Part shown: piece after piece, positions 10,859-21,889 of the stretch
How the letters are laid out: every line of letters begins with the position of its first letter
Position numbering within the stretch: the stretch's first letter is position 1
Assembly: GCA_963989245.1 (NCBI GenBank)
Contig: OZ022349.1
Location: 3,621,415 to 3,685,414, forward strand
Source of the DNA: Nansenia antarctica
Taxonomy: Eukaryota; Chordata; Actinopteri; Argentiniformes; Microstomatidae
Length of the DNA: 64,000 nucleotides
Reading direction: 5' to 3'
Translations under genes and position numbers: made by a program
The notes under the pieces: generated by a model
What the model was told of the DNA's origin: nothing
Database searches by the model: none
What the model saw: only the letters and a program-made list of their open reading frames with translations

Positions 10859-12417
10859 CTTGTGCAGTACAATGTTGATTATACTCATCCAGCGCACCCC
10901 TGGGGTGAGAGTCGGGTGGTATGGTCCAAAAGTTCTGTCGTCAGTTTATAAAAAAGAAAAGAAAAAAATAGCAAGGTTCCAATCCTGAATACACAAAGAT
11001 AATATGTTTGTAACATGGTTTACATTGAACTGAAGAACCCGTGTGTAGTCATCAGTGGAGGCATGCCTGTACTGTATAGGGTCCTGTGTAGCCTGAGCTA
11101 AAATAATAATCAATAGAACACCGTGGGATAATAATTTAATCCGAAACAACATTGACAACGTCAGGCTAATTACATGTGAAGCAGCAGTGCCCATATTCCC
11201 TAGTCGATAAAGCACATTGAAACAATTCAATACTCGCAGGATGTGAATATGGTGCGTGTCACGCAGGCCGCTTTCTCTAAGGAACATATTGTGCACCCTT
11301 CGTGTACATGGCACTGATTTGATGCAGAGGTTTTTTTCCCCCCAGTGATGTAGCAAGCTAACTGCTGCTAACATGTTGCTGAACAAGATACAATTGCGTC
11401 AAATGGGTTTAGCCAAAGAGGATCCAAATAAGAGGTGGGGTTTTTAGCATTTTGGGGTAAAAAAAAATGAAATAAAAAAATAATCTGAGTGCATTGTGGT
11501 ATATGTGTAGTCTAAGTTCTAGGTTCTAAATAGACACCAAGGAAAGTGAATGCCAAATGTACAGCATAATGATCCTCCAAGTGACTCTTAAAGTCTCGCA
11601 AAGAAACAGCTTGACAACAACAACCACATTTTATTAAGGATATCACTACAGTACATCTGAATGAACGTGGCACACATGCCTCACAGTCCCAGTAGACGGT
11701 GAAACAGCACATAGGGAATGGTGAAGGAAAGTAACAAGAGAGTTGCTTGTGAAAAGATTGACAACCTGGTATGTCAGACATACTTCCTCTGCTCCTCGCA
11801 GACTCCCTCTCCGAGGAGAACAGGAGCCAGAGCTTATTCTCCGGAGGTGGATAAAACTATTACACGGCTGGATTAGCCTAGGGAACAAATTATTCCACAC
11901 AGATGGTTGCTTGGCAAAGGGCATTAAATAGTTAATTAGTTCATTTGTTTGCCTTTAGTTGTGGGTAACCTTTTTGGATAAGAACAAGGGTAGAGGGTGA
12001 CCACCAATGCAGAGCTGAATCCGAAAGACATTTAGCTTGATTTGATTTGGATATTGAGAAAGGGGAGGGTAGTCCAACGTTGGCTAATCTTAATTAATTG
12101 GCTATCTTATCTTTACTGCAGAAACCCTCAGGAATATGTTTTTTTGACCCGAATATTTCCATGAAAGTTTTGTATCTCAAGACTCTGCCATCTTGATAGG
12201 CAAGAGCCCACTAAGGAATATAACAAACTACCCAGGGAGATGATTACAACATTTGCATACTGTCAAACATAAACATTTAAGCATGGCTGCACTAACTCCC
12301 AAACCATGCAAATATGATTCAATCAGCACTTTGACGAGAAACAAACCACAAATGTAAAACAGATGCTGCATAATTTCTCTCCTGTCCTCTCAAGACCTTT
12401 TTAATATTATATATATA
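10859..12417. other. Mostly unique AT-rich DNA with a possible regulatory island
   Basis: No gene supported. Positions 12245-12330 hold two octamer-like words in opposite orientation (ATTTGCAT, ATGCAAAT) within otherwise complex sequence, which is the sort of content seen in conserved non-coding elements. Confidence 0.35.
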
Positions 12418-12901
12418 CAGTGACGGTTCTAGGATGTTTTAAATGGGTCGGTGGCAGAGGGGTGGCAAAGGATTTCTCGGGCGGGGCGGAGGGGGGTCAA
12501 ACATTTACCATCACTTAAGTTTTAACTATCGGATGTCCTTTAGCTGCACACGCCACCGATTCACCCCCACACAATTACTTTTGAAATACTGTAATACACT
12601 ATTATTACACATGTAACTATCCTACACCCCATAGCCTAGCCCCACACCACTACCTCACTCATTCACAAACCCATTATTAGTTTGGAATGATCATATTTAC
12701 ACTATCCTATACCCCTCAGTTCCACACATACTCAATAAAACACATTCAGTAAAGCAACAGAGAAACTGTTTCTAACACACAAGAACCACATCTAGGCCAT
12801 AATTTCACAGCAAAAAATGTATTGCACGATTAATCCATTAACAACCACTAAATATCCACCCAATCCACATCCTATCCTATACCCTTTAGCCAACCCTTTC
12901 G

Positions 12902-12904
<3 letters not shown>

Positions 12905-12961
<57 letters not shown>
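12905..12961. repeat. (CA)n microsatellite
   Basis: Uninterrupted CA run of about 56 bases. Confidence 0.97.
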
Positions 12962-12965
<4 letters not shown>

Positions 12966-13280
12966 GGAATAGTTTGGAATTATAAAACACAAACATTACG
13001 CATGTAATATCCTACACCCCTTAGCCACATCCACTAACCACTAACCCACCCACAATTAGGTTGGAATTACAATATTTACACAATCATTACATGAAACTAT
13101 CCTAGCCCCACATCCCGCCCATCCATACACCCACAATTAGTTTGGAATTATAATATTTACACTGTCCAATACCCCTCAGTCCCACACACCATCACCTCAT
13201 CTAAGATCTTCAGACCAACTTAAGACAGCGGTTGGTTGTTGTGTTGGCCAGCAAAGCGTTTTACGAACGCATCTAAATCT

Positions 13281-13450
13281 AGTAGTAGTAATAATAATAA
13301 TAATACATTTTATTTATGGGCGCCTTTCAAGGCTCTCAAGGACACCTTACAAAACATAGTTAAAACCACATACCAAAACATTAAAATCAACAAAGCAAAG
13401 TGAGATAAAAACATCAATGTCAGATATAACAGCAAACAAAAGCAGATCAA
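13281..13450. repeat. Dispersed repeat end with TAA leader
   Basis: AGTAGTAATAATAATAATAC, then ATTTTATTTATGGGCGCCTT, TCAAGG and GGACACCTTACAA. This is a word order common to fish repeat 3' ends. The right boundary is a guess. Confidence 0.45.
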
Positions 13451-13579
13451 ATCAAGTAAGCCATTGTGAAAAGGTGTGTTTTAAGACTGGATTTGAAAGT
13501 GGAGTGCCTTTGCTCTTTCACTTTCAATGCTGAGCACAGCCGAACTAAACTAGATCCTATCCGATACAACGGTCAATCT

Positions 13580-13842
13580 TTATGTTATTAAACTAACTGA
13601 ATGAAGAGATAGCAGCACCCCAGACGCACAATCAGATGTTTACCTTTATTGATTCGATCGTTTCGTTTGATGAGAAAACCATGTCTACTGTAACGGTCGT
13701 AGCGTTGTATCAGATATCTAGCCGAGGCTAAGGTGTTGGCAGTTTGTTTTTCTCATCAAACGAAACGATCGAATCAATAAAGGTTAACATTTGACTGTGC
13801 ATCTTCGGTTCATCTCTTCATTCGGTTAGTTTAATAACATAA
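13580..13842. repeat. Long inverted repeat (hairpin), arms about 95-99 bp
   Basis: Arms 13580-13678 and 13747-13842 are near reverse complements. Shared words include TTATTAAACTAACYGAATGA and CTTTATTGATTCGATCGTTT. The loop is about 68 bases. It lies within the hAT-like element. Confidence 0.9.
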
Positions 13843-14278
13843 CGATTTAGTAGCCGTGAGTATTTCAGTGATTGATTAGCGTCTTCAACAAAAGCCTGAT
13901 CTAGTCTACCTACACAAACAAGTGAAATTGGCGGGATTCGGCTTGAAAGATTGCCTGATGCTGTTTTGGAGCTTCGGAGCTACCTTTGGAGTCAGCTAGT
14001 AGGTCCTGACTCACCTGTCTGTCAAACTGACAGTGTCAATATTATAGACAGAACATTCCGGGAGGGAGGGGGCGGCGGCCCCGATGTTTAATCAAATAAT
14101 TTTAAATGTTTGGTTAGGGGAACCATCAGAGAAAAATATCATCAACCCAAATTCTTTTTTAAAACGTAAAACATTTTAGGGGGGCAACTGGTGGGGCAAA
14201 CCATTTTATGGGGGGGCAGCTGTACCCCCGTGCCCCAGCGTAGAACCGCCAATGTATAAATTACATTATAATAACATT

Positions 14279-14501
14279 ATATATATGTTACGGTACATGT
14301 GGGAATACGGTACATGTGGGAATACGGTACATGTGGGAAAACTAGGGTTAGGGTTAGGTGCTACGTCGACTTGGTACATGCTGGCATGTCTAACCCTAAC
14401 CCTAACCCTAACCCTAATCCTAACCCTAACCGTAGCACCCAACCATAACCCTAGTTTTCCCACATGTACCGTATTCCCACATGTACCGTAACATATATAT
14501 A
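14279..14501. repeat. Inverted repeat containing telomere-like TTAGGG units
   Basis: The left arm has three copies of a 17-bp GGTACATGTGGGAATAC unit, then AACTAGGGTTAGGGTTAGG and TGCTACG. The right arm is its reverse complement with two copies of the 17-bp unit. The loop carries CTAACC repeats. It starts 24 bases after the right end of the hAT-like element. Confidence 0.92.
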
Positions 14502-15235
14502 TATATAAATGGTTGGAGATAATAAACTACCAGGACATCTGTAACTTTTCTTCAGAAATCAGATGTATGCCCATAGATCTCATAAAGCAAACACTTGACA
14601 GCCTGGCTCTTTGAATACCATCATCTCACATCATCTCACAGTCCCTTTAACAGCTAAAGTTTAACTGACACTAACCCTCTGTTACGTCATTGGAACGACC
14701 TTGAAAGAATTCTGTGGCGGCTTCGACAACATGAACACCCCATTGTGGCTTCTTTTAATATCCTGTAGGCCTACGTATCAAATCACACTAGTCGGTACTG
14801 TATCTTTCCATGCCTGCAGTGATATTATGTATTATTATACATTCAGAACAAACAAGATCATATCTGAAGGGATATGTAAAGCACAGAATAGGACATGTAA
14901 ATATGCTCACAAGATTAAAAGGGTACATGTGCAGTGTAATGTAATGGTATATGTATAAATACATATGCACACTCACTTAGCATTGGGTGGGGAAAACATA
15001 TTTACCGTTTGATGCTCAGCCGGTAAGTAATTCATACATGTTTAATGCTTTCATCAAGATTCTCATCTTACATTAACATTCATGACATTATTTGCTCAGT
15101 GTGTGGTGGTGGTGATGAAATCCTCCTTTTGAATCATGTTGAACTCTGCGTGTGTGCGAGCTGTGGTATCTGTATGCTAGGCAAGTCGTCACGACAACTA
15201 CAGAATCTAAACAACTGGAGCCATTCCGTGACGTT
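14502..15235. other. No gene seen
   Basis: AT-rich unique sequence. Confidence 0.4.
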
Positions 15236-15493
15236 AGAATTATAAGGTTCTATCTCCATTTTTGTCAAAATTGAGTTTTTTTACATAATCTGATCCATTA
15301 GGTGTTTATTAATGCCTGTGTGGTGTTATTTTTTAAAATGTTGACATTTTTGAGTTAGTAATTAATCAAATACAAAGGTTCCATCTCACAGAACATAATG
15401 GAATGTAAAAACTTTGACGCTCAATATCTCTGAACTGCCCTAAACGGAGATAGAACCTTATCATTCTAAGCGGAGATAGAACCGTATCATTCT
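15236..15493. mobile_element. Small inverted-repeat element with a duplicated right terminus
   Basis: The left terminus at 15236-15257 (AGAATTATAAGGTTCTATCT...) is the reverse complement, with one mismatch, of 15446-15467. The same terminus is repeated in tandem at 15472-15493. No target duplication was identified and the superfamily is unknown. Confidence 0.6.
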
Positions 15494-15921
15494 AAGCTCA
15501 CGATTCGTCATTTTTGGAGACAGAGCAATTATCACCATTATAATGGCTAGCGAAAGTAAGTATGAGCAGTTGCTAACAAAGTGTAAATGTGTTCTGATTT
15601 GGCCCACGGTTTATTACGCTTACAGGTAAGGGCAATTTAGTAATTTACTGGAATTCAATTTGCTATCAACCTTTTTTCTTGCTATCAATTTGCTATCCCA
15701 CTCAGAGTATTTTCTTAGTAATTATAACAATGTCTCCAGTTTTGTTTACATTTTGCAGTTTTGTGAGGTATGGACTTTCATAGAACATTACCAGAAGTAT
15801 CTTCTGAACATGATAGATGTTAGAAATACAACTTTCAGGTGGTGCAGTTCATGTTAACCTGCATCTGTAATCAGAATGAAAGAATCTTTAACTCTATAAC
15901 TGTCCTTTGCTCAACCACTAT

Positions 15922-16070
15922 TTACATACATTTTTTTGGGCATTTACCAAACGCCTTTATCCAAAGCGACTTAAGTAACTAAGTATTCACTAAGTAAGTG
16001 AATCATCTATCCACCAGTCATCTATCCACCGTAAGCTATGCTCAGACCAGGGGTGCCAGCCATTGGCAGT
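15922..16070. repeat. 'ATTTAGCAGACGCC' dispersed repeat, copy 2
   Basis: Contains GGGCATTTACCAAACGCC, TTTATCCAAAGCGACTTA, AGTGAATCATC, ATCCACC and GCCAGCCATTGGC in the same order as copies 1 and 3, but more diverged. Confidence 0.75.
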
Positions 16071-16080
16071 CAAAAATGCT

Positions 16081-16124
16081 CGAAGAAGAAGAAGAAGAAG
16101 AAGAAGAAGAAGAAGAAGGAAGAA
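16081..16124. repeat. (GAA)n microsatellite
   Basis: GAA run of about 40 bases, followed after 30 bases by a poly-C tract. Confidence 0.95.
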
Positions 16125-16880
16125 ATAAGATCTTTACCACCAACTGTGTCTCAACCCCCCCCCCCCCCCCGGTCTATATAGGAGCCACTCAGCGTTGACG
16201 TTGATCCGTGCCAAACACATCAAAGCAGACATGAAGTTCAGATACAATCACACAACAAAGGCCTCTCTAAAGCTTGGGAATGCTCTGACCCACTGATCCC
16301 AGTTTCTGTATGATCCCCCCCCCCCCTCCCTCTCCCACTCCACCCGGCCGGTAAACCACACCGCTGGCTAGCGTAGAGGGTTGTCATGGGAACGCCCGGG
16401 CCAGGATGAGACCGTCCAGCGGACCCTGTTGACCCTTAAGAGGAGCGCTCATTACCCGGTAATCCCCTGAACACACGGTCCTGTCACCGGGCTCGCACAG
16501 CCCGGTCTGTCTTGTCCGGCCCGGGGTCAACTGCATTCATCTTTCCCGTTGTTTCCCCAGCGTACGAGGGTAATTATACCGCGAGAGGAAGCGTGCGGAC
16601 TCCTGTGTTGTTATTAAGACACTTCAGGAGCCTCCCCTCCCTGACCCAGGGGACCCTGGCTACAGAGCTATTACTTACCATTACTACTGTTCTCAACAGC
16701 ACCACAGGGAATAAATTAGTTTAAGGACCACTATAGGTTTTCAGTGATGCATGGAGTTGCCTCGATACTGTACATGTGTATTAACGCTTCTATTACTTTA
16801 GTAGCGATAACATCGTACGATATGAAGATGTTACATAGTACTTTGGTAATGAGTTTGCAATTGCTTTAAACATTTTGTGA
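16125..16880. other. GC-richer unique stretch, no gene supported
   Basis: Contains poly-C tracts at about 16157 and 16315. A pyrimidine run ending TTTCCCCAG at about 16551-16560, followed by an open frame to 16724, looks superficially like an acceptor and exon, but the frame matches nothing I know and has no donor. Confidence 0.3.
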
Positions 16881-16959
16881 CGAAGAAGAAGAAGAAGAAG
16901 AAGAAGAAGAAGAAGAAGAAGAAGATGAAGATGAAGAAGAAGAAGAAGAAGAAGAAGAC
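16881..16959. repeat. (GAA)n/(GAT)n microsatellite
   Basis: GAA run with two GATGAAGAT interruptions. Confidence 0.95.
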
Positions 16960-17386
16960 TAATCATAATGTAATTACAGTTTTACTACACAGACATACAG
17001 CCAATTAACGATGTTTCCACACTGAGTCCTATGAACATGACAATGTGTTCAAACTAACCAGGGTGCATGATGACCTACTTGTCTCACTCAGTGGTATTTC
17101 AGTCGATATTGCAGATTCATGTTGGGGTATCAACAATTCCCTGGTGCCAATTAGACTGCTAACAGATAGAAGACAGGCTGGTGGAATACAAGGTGGCTGG
17201 AGAAAATCTCTTCAAGGTAGCAGAAAGAGAATAGAGATTACTGCCACTGAGTACAACATCTTCGATTCTCCAGAACACAAAGGACAGAGTGAAATGCATT
17301 GTGGGCTTTCTAAGCTCTCAGATGTACCCTGTCCCCTTCAGACGTCAATCCTCCCAGGAAGAGCAAATCAGCTCTCTCCTTCTGCA
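16960..17386. other. No supported gene
   Basis: A 116-codon plus-strand frame (17045-17395) is open, but no domain is recognisable and it ends in the flanking tetranucleotide repeat. Confidence 0.3.
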
Positions 17387-17467
17387 TATAGATAAATAGA
17401 TAGAGAGAGAGAGATAGAGAGAGACAGACAGACAGACAGAGAGAGAGAGAGACAGAGACAGACAGAG

Positions 17468-17502
<35 letters not shown>

Positions 17503-17816
17503 GAGAGAGAGATAGATAGATATGTAGATAGAGAGAGAGACAGACAGACAGAGACAGACAGACAGACAGACAGAGACAGACAGACGATAGACGATAGACG
17601 ATAGACGATAGACGATAGGCGGATAGATGGATAGACGATAGACGATAGACGATAGACGGATAGACGGATAGACGGATAGACGGATAGACGGATAGATGAT
17701 AGATGATAGATGATAGATGATAGATGATAGATGATAGATGATAGATGATAGATGATAGATGATAGATGATAGATGATAGATGATAGATGATAGATAGATA
17801 GATAGATAGATAGATA
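17387..17816. repeat. Complex (GATA)/(GACA)/(GATAGAC)/(GATAGAT) array
   Basis: Regular shift from GAGA and GACA tetramers, through GATAGAC (7-bp) and GGATAGAC (8-bp) units, to about 14 GATAGAT heptamers, then GATA tetramers. It adjoins a LINE 3' end, whose tandem tail probably seeded it. Confidence 0.95.
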
Positions 17817-18072
17817 GGTACTTTATTGATCCCAGAGGGGAAATTAAGGTGCTACAGCAGCTCATACACAATAAATTATAGTGACAATAGAATAATAGAT
17901 AAAATAAAATAGACATATGAAACTATATACATAGTAACAGCATGCCGGTGTGATTGACCATCCCCCAGCCTGACCTGATCACCTCCATCGACCGATCGGA
18001 GCAGTTGTACAGTCTTATTGCGGCAGGCTGAAAAGATCTCCTATAGTGCAGCGTGTAGCACACAGTAATAAA
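17817..18072 (-). pseudogene. Non-LTR retrotransposon 3' end with C-terminal ORF remnant
   Basis: GTACTTTATTGATCCCAGAG abutting a GATA tail is a frequent fish LINE 3' terminus, read on the minus strand. Upstream on minus, a frame includes RRSFQPAAIRLYN at about 17975-18050, which resembles the 'RRSFxPxAIRLLN' C-terminal segment of such reverse-transcriptase proteins. Only the extreme end remains, and the clade is not assigned. Confidence 0.6.
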
Positions 18073-18364
18073 ATAATTCATACATACAATAAGCGTAATA
18101 CATCATAGGTGCAAAGGAGGTGGGTGCAAAGAAGACAAGAAACCCCCAGGGGCTGATCGAGCGTCTCCCTTGATCAGAGAATTTGATTAACAGTTAATGA
18201 AAAAATAAATCAAGGAAAAATATCAAAATGACAGAACCAAAATAAAGAGATCAATAAAAAGAGATCAGAAAACAAAAACGAAGGAAAGAACGGGAGAAAC
18301 ATATGAGAAATGAAAGTAATGATAAGTCTACATAGTCGACTTTACATAAGAGAAACAAATGATC

Positions 18365-18595
18365 GCCGTCTAATGATCGCAAGGTTGTCAGATCGGCAGT
18401 TCGAGCCCCGGCTGGCCACATGTCGAAGTGTCCTTGGGCAAGACACTGAACCCCAAAATTGCTCCCAGTGAGCGGGCCGGCGACCTTGCATGGTAGCTTG
18501 CCACCATTGGTGTGTGAATGGGTGAATGAGAGGCCGGTGTAAAGCGCTTTGGATAAAGGTGCTATATAAGTCAGTCCATTTACCATTTACCATTA
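18365..18595 (+). mobile_element. tRNA-derived SINE, family 1, copy 3 (5' truncated)
   Basis: Starts inside the tRNA-like head at GCCGTCTAATGATCGC and continues through the B-box, the body and the CTATATAAG...CCATTTACC tail. The first 30 or so bases of the head are missing. Confidence 0.9.
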
Positions 18596-19198
18596 TAGGT
18601 AGTCTCCCTTGCAGTAGTCTGTTGCTAAAGTAGCTTCTCTGCTCTGCCACAGTGTCATTAGGGGATGGGAGGGATTGTCCACGATGTGCAGGAGTTTGGT
18701 CCTCCTCCTCCTCCTATTGGCTAACCTCCTCCACGGTTGTCGAGGGTGACACTGAGGACAAGAGCTGCTTCTCTAACAAGCTTGTTCTTGTTTTGTATGA
18801 GGAGACATGACCCTTTTCTGAGTCGACAAACTCGATATTTCATCTGACAAGGAGGAGGTCTGAGAGGATGTAAGGGTTATTATTATTACTAACTTCAGCT
18901 AACTATAGCCACCGCTGACAAATAAACAATGGGAGTTACTGGGGAGCAAAAAACAAATCAGCATTTATGGCCAAATCACTCCAAAACAACTCCCTGACTC
19001 GGTTGGCAGTTGCTTTGAGGCGTTTTGTCCACACAAACGATGGTGTGTCTTTTGTTGTTGTTCCGCCAATCACTGCCATTGATTTTCTCGTTAGCGGTGG
19101 CTAAAGTTATTATTGGTTAAACAACTCTGATTGGAAAAGAAGAGAACTCAACTGCAGAAAACTTGGCCGAGGTGCTGGCAACGTAACAAAATACTATT
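18596..19198. other. No gene seen
   Basis: Short TCC repeat at about 18700. Otherwise unique. Confidence 0.4.
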
Positions 19199-19345
19199 AA
19201 AAGGAGTAGAAGCCGTTACACACTCTAGTTCCAGATGCAGAAAAGTGTCGATTTAATATGACAACGGTTTCGGCCGTAGCCTCTGTCATATGAAACCTAG
19301 ACTTGTTTGCACCTGGAACTAGAGTGTGCGGCTTCTACTCCTTTT
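19199..19345. mobile_element. Hairpin element, about 147 bp
   Basis: Arms AAAAGGAGTAGAAGCCG / CGGCTTCTACTCCTTTT and CACACTCTAGTTCCAG / CTGGAACTAGAGTGTG pair across 19199-19239 and 19308-19345. The loop carries ACAACGGTTTCGGCCGTAGC. It abuts SINE copy 4. Confidence 0.85.
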
Positions 19346-19353
19346 AGAGTGCT

Positions 19354-19612
19354 CCTCGCCGCCTAATGAGCACAAGGTTGGCAGATCGGCGGTTCGAGCC
19401 CCGGCTGGCCGCATGTCGAAGTGTCCTTGGGCAAGACACTGAAGCCCAAATTGCTCCCAGTGAGCGGGCCGGCGCCTTGCATGGCAGCTTGCCGCCCTCG
19501 GTGTGTGAATGTGTGTGTGAATGGGAGAATGAGAGGCCGTTGTAAAGCGCTTTGGAGCAGCTTCGGAGCAGCAAAAAAGGCGCTATATAAGTGCAGTCCA
19601 TTTACCATTTAT
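19354..19612 (+). mobile_element. tRNA-derived SINE, family 1, copy 4
   Basis: Starts CTCGCCGCCTAATGAGCAC and has the B-box GGTTCGAGCCCC and the usual body. The tail region carries an extra TTCGGAGCAGC duplication before GGCGCTATATAAGTGCAGTC. Its head begins 9 bases after the hairpin element. Confidence 0.92.
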
Positions 19613-21642
19613 CATTTTAATATAAACAACTCTGAACCATGGAGTACACTTTCTGTTGTTCCCTACACTACATTCAAGGTAAAGAACTATCTGACTATTA
19701 CTTGTAAAATATAGTAAACTATCCCTTTAACTGTGACGTTTGATCATTAAGTAGAACGAGGAGATGCTTCAAGTGAAAGAGTGATTCTTTCATCTCAAGG
19801 AAGGAAACATTTTTTGTCTGGCTACGAGTCAAGCAATTCTGAGATGCAGCACAACCTATTTTCCTCAGCAACTCCTGGAAGGAGCAATAATTTGTTCACT
19901 TCCGTCGCTTGGTATCACACACCATCTTCAGTCTAAAGAGAGGCGGAAAACGGAGCAGAATATCAATCGCTTTAGGCCAACTGTTTTACTGCCGGCTCTC
20001 ACAGAATTGAATCGAGGGGGCCTCATGTTTTGCCAATGAGATGAAAAAAAAAAGCTTAAACTTGTAAACAAGAGGAATGGTTGCTTTTTGGGGGGGGATG
20101 CCACTCCTTGATAGTGGAATACATAACAGTAATGTGCCATGAAATCATCAGTACGTTCATACATATTAAGATCATTATTTCCTCTTAATTATGTCTGTCT
20201 GTCTGTCTGTGCCTATGCTTGTGCCAAGGAACCTAAACTTTCTGATGAATACAAGTTCTGCATACTGACAAAGTGCCTTCACTTATTTTCATTTCAGAAG
20301 ACCTTGACATTTGACTAGACCGAGTTGATTTTGCTCACCGTTTGCTGGCCTTGTATGTATGCACTCTGTTGTAAAGTTTCTAGATGTCAACTGTGTTTTT
20401 CAAGTCAGCACAGTTGATAAAGACAGAAGCAGCAGGGGTTACCTCAGAGTGGAAGAGGTCAAATGCTTTTCAAGGATAAAACGTATGAAGGTTTTCTTCT
20501 TATTCGCACTGAATTGCAAATGCACATCTTTGGTCATAAGGGGCAACGATTGCTTCTGTCATCCCTTTAGACGACTGCTTTGACGGTATACATATAGAGG
20601 CCTTACTCCCTGTACATCCCTGAGTTGCAGCAACTGGACTGGTCAGAGGGTCAAGGTCAGATAAATAAAAGAGACTCTCCTGGTGGGGGGGGGAGGGGCG
20701 GTGAAGCTAACAACATCAACTTAGAAATAGAAAAACAACTGCTGCCAGCAGTAACAGTGTGACGCACCATTCACTCATAAAGAACCCAGCTTGACACAGC
20801 TTTTGACAGCTACGGTAGATCATCTCTTCAAACCGCCCATAGGGAAGTTTGAAGCGAGATGGGAGACTTCCAACACCCCAAACCCTAACAACAGGATTGT
20901 GTGATTTGCGTAACAAAACATTGAAACATTGACACAGCTTATCAATGAGCAGGCCACGGACCACCTTGTAGCCACCATGATGGGTGTAACCTTTCGTAAG
21001 GCAGGACGACTTGCCAAAGGCTGTCAAGTATGCTGTGATAGCTAGCCCTGTCTAGCATACTGTGATAGCTAGCCCTGTCCTGTACAAAGAGTGAAGAGCA
21101 AGATAAAATGAAGTAGAATAAACAACAACAAACGACATTTTGTATTTTTTTTTTATCAAATCAATGTCATAAACAAAATCTTTGAAAGCTGTTTGTTGCG
21201 TGTGTGTGGCGTGTCTGGTGTGTTGAGATAGCCTCTAGTGTTAATTAATTAATCAGTGCGCCATTTAAAACTGGCTGGCTTGACATTTGCATCAGCTTGA
21301 TGATATTTAGGCTTTCTAGCTGCTTAATAGCTTTAATTAACTTGAACAAGGGAATTAATAGGATCTATACAGTAACAGATCATTGACGAGTTCATTAGGT
21401 ATCAGCGATTAATGAAATGTGGACAGTTAGTGATTGGTGGATGATTGAGGGACAATGTTCGGACAACCAAAGACCACATCGACATGGCGTGAGGTTTGAA
21501 ATGTGTTAGTAGATCAGTAGCTGCTTTTTAATGACATAGTTTTGTCTTGACAGAAGTGGATTAAAGATTAAAGAACCTCTCCACTACATAATGTACATAC
21601 AAAGTATTTACTTAATGACTAAGATACAACATGTTAATACAA
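19613..21642. other. No gene; possible conserved non-coding patch
   Basis: A 26-bp duplication lies at 21030-21078 (GTGATAGCTAGCCCTGTC words). Positions 21235-21360 are AT-rich with several TAATTA-type homeodomain-like words and low repeat content. No exon supported. Confidence 0.35.
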
Positions 21643-21889
21643 TGGCGGCTGTGGTGCAGGAGGTAGAGCCGCCTTCTAATGATCGCAAGGTTGGCAGATC
21701 GGCGGTTCAAGCCCCGTCTGGCCACATGTCGAAGTGTCCTTGGGCAAGACACTGAACCCCAAAATTGCTCCCCGTGAGCGGGCCGGCGCCTTGCATGGTA
21801 GCTTGCCGCCATTGGTGTGTGAATGTGTGTGTGAATGGGTGAGAGGCCGTTGTAAAGTGCTTTGGAATAAGGAGCTATATAAGTGCAAC
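21643..21889 (+). mobile_element. tRNA-derived SINE, family 1, copy 5
   Basis: Nearly complete: GGCGGCTGTGGTGCAGGAGG head with A-box, GGTTCAAGCCCC B-box, full body and a GAGCTATATAAGTGCA tail. The terminal CCATTTACC is lost. Confidence 0.94.

Larger units (their letters stand above)
12418..14254. mobile_element. hAT-like DNA transposon, non-autonomous (about 1.84 kb)
   Basis: The left end reads CAGTGACGGTTCTAGGA. The right end read inward is CATTGGCGGTTCTACGCTGG, so the termini form an imperfect inverted repeat of the CAGTGGCGG type used by hAT elements. G-rich segments near both ends (GGGGCGGAGGGGGGTC and GGGGGGCAGCTG) are arranged symmetrically. The flanks tatatata (12410-12417) and tataaatt (14255-14262) match at 5 of 8 positions, so the target duplication is only suggestive. 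No transposase was recognised inside. It carries a CA microsatellite, a dispersed repeat end at about 13281-13450 and a large hairpin at 13580-13842. Confidence 0.65.

Noticed and set aside
17045..17395. 116-codon plus-strand frame as a possible exon
   Set aside because: No recognisable domain, no flanking splice sites that fit, and its end lies in a microsatellite.
17368..17916. 182-codon frame rich in Tyr/Leu/Ser
   Set aside because: Translation of the GATA/GACA array.
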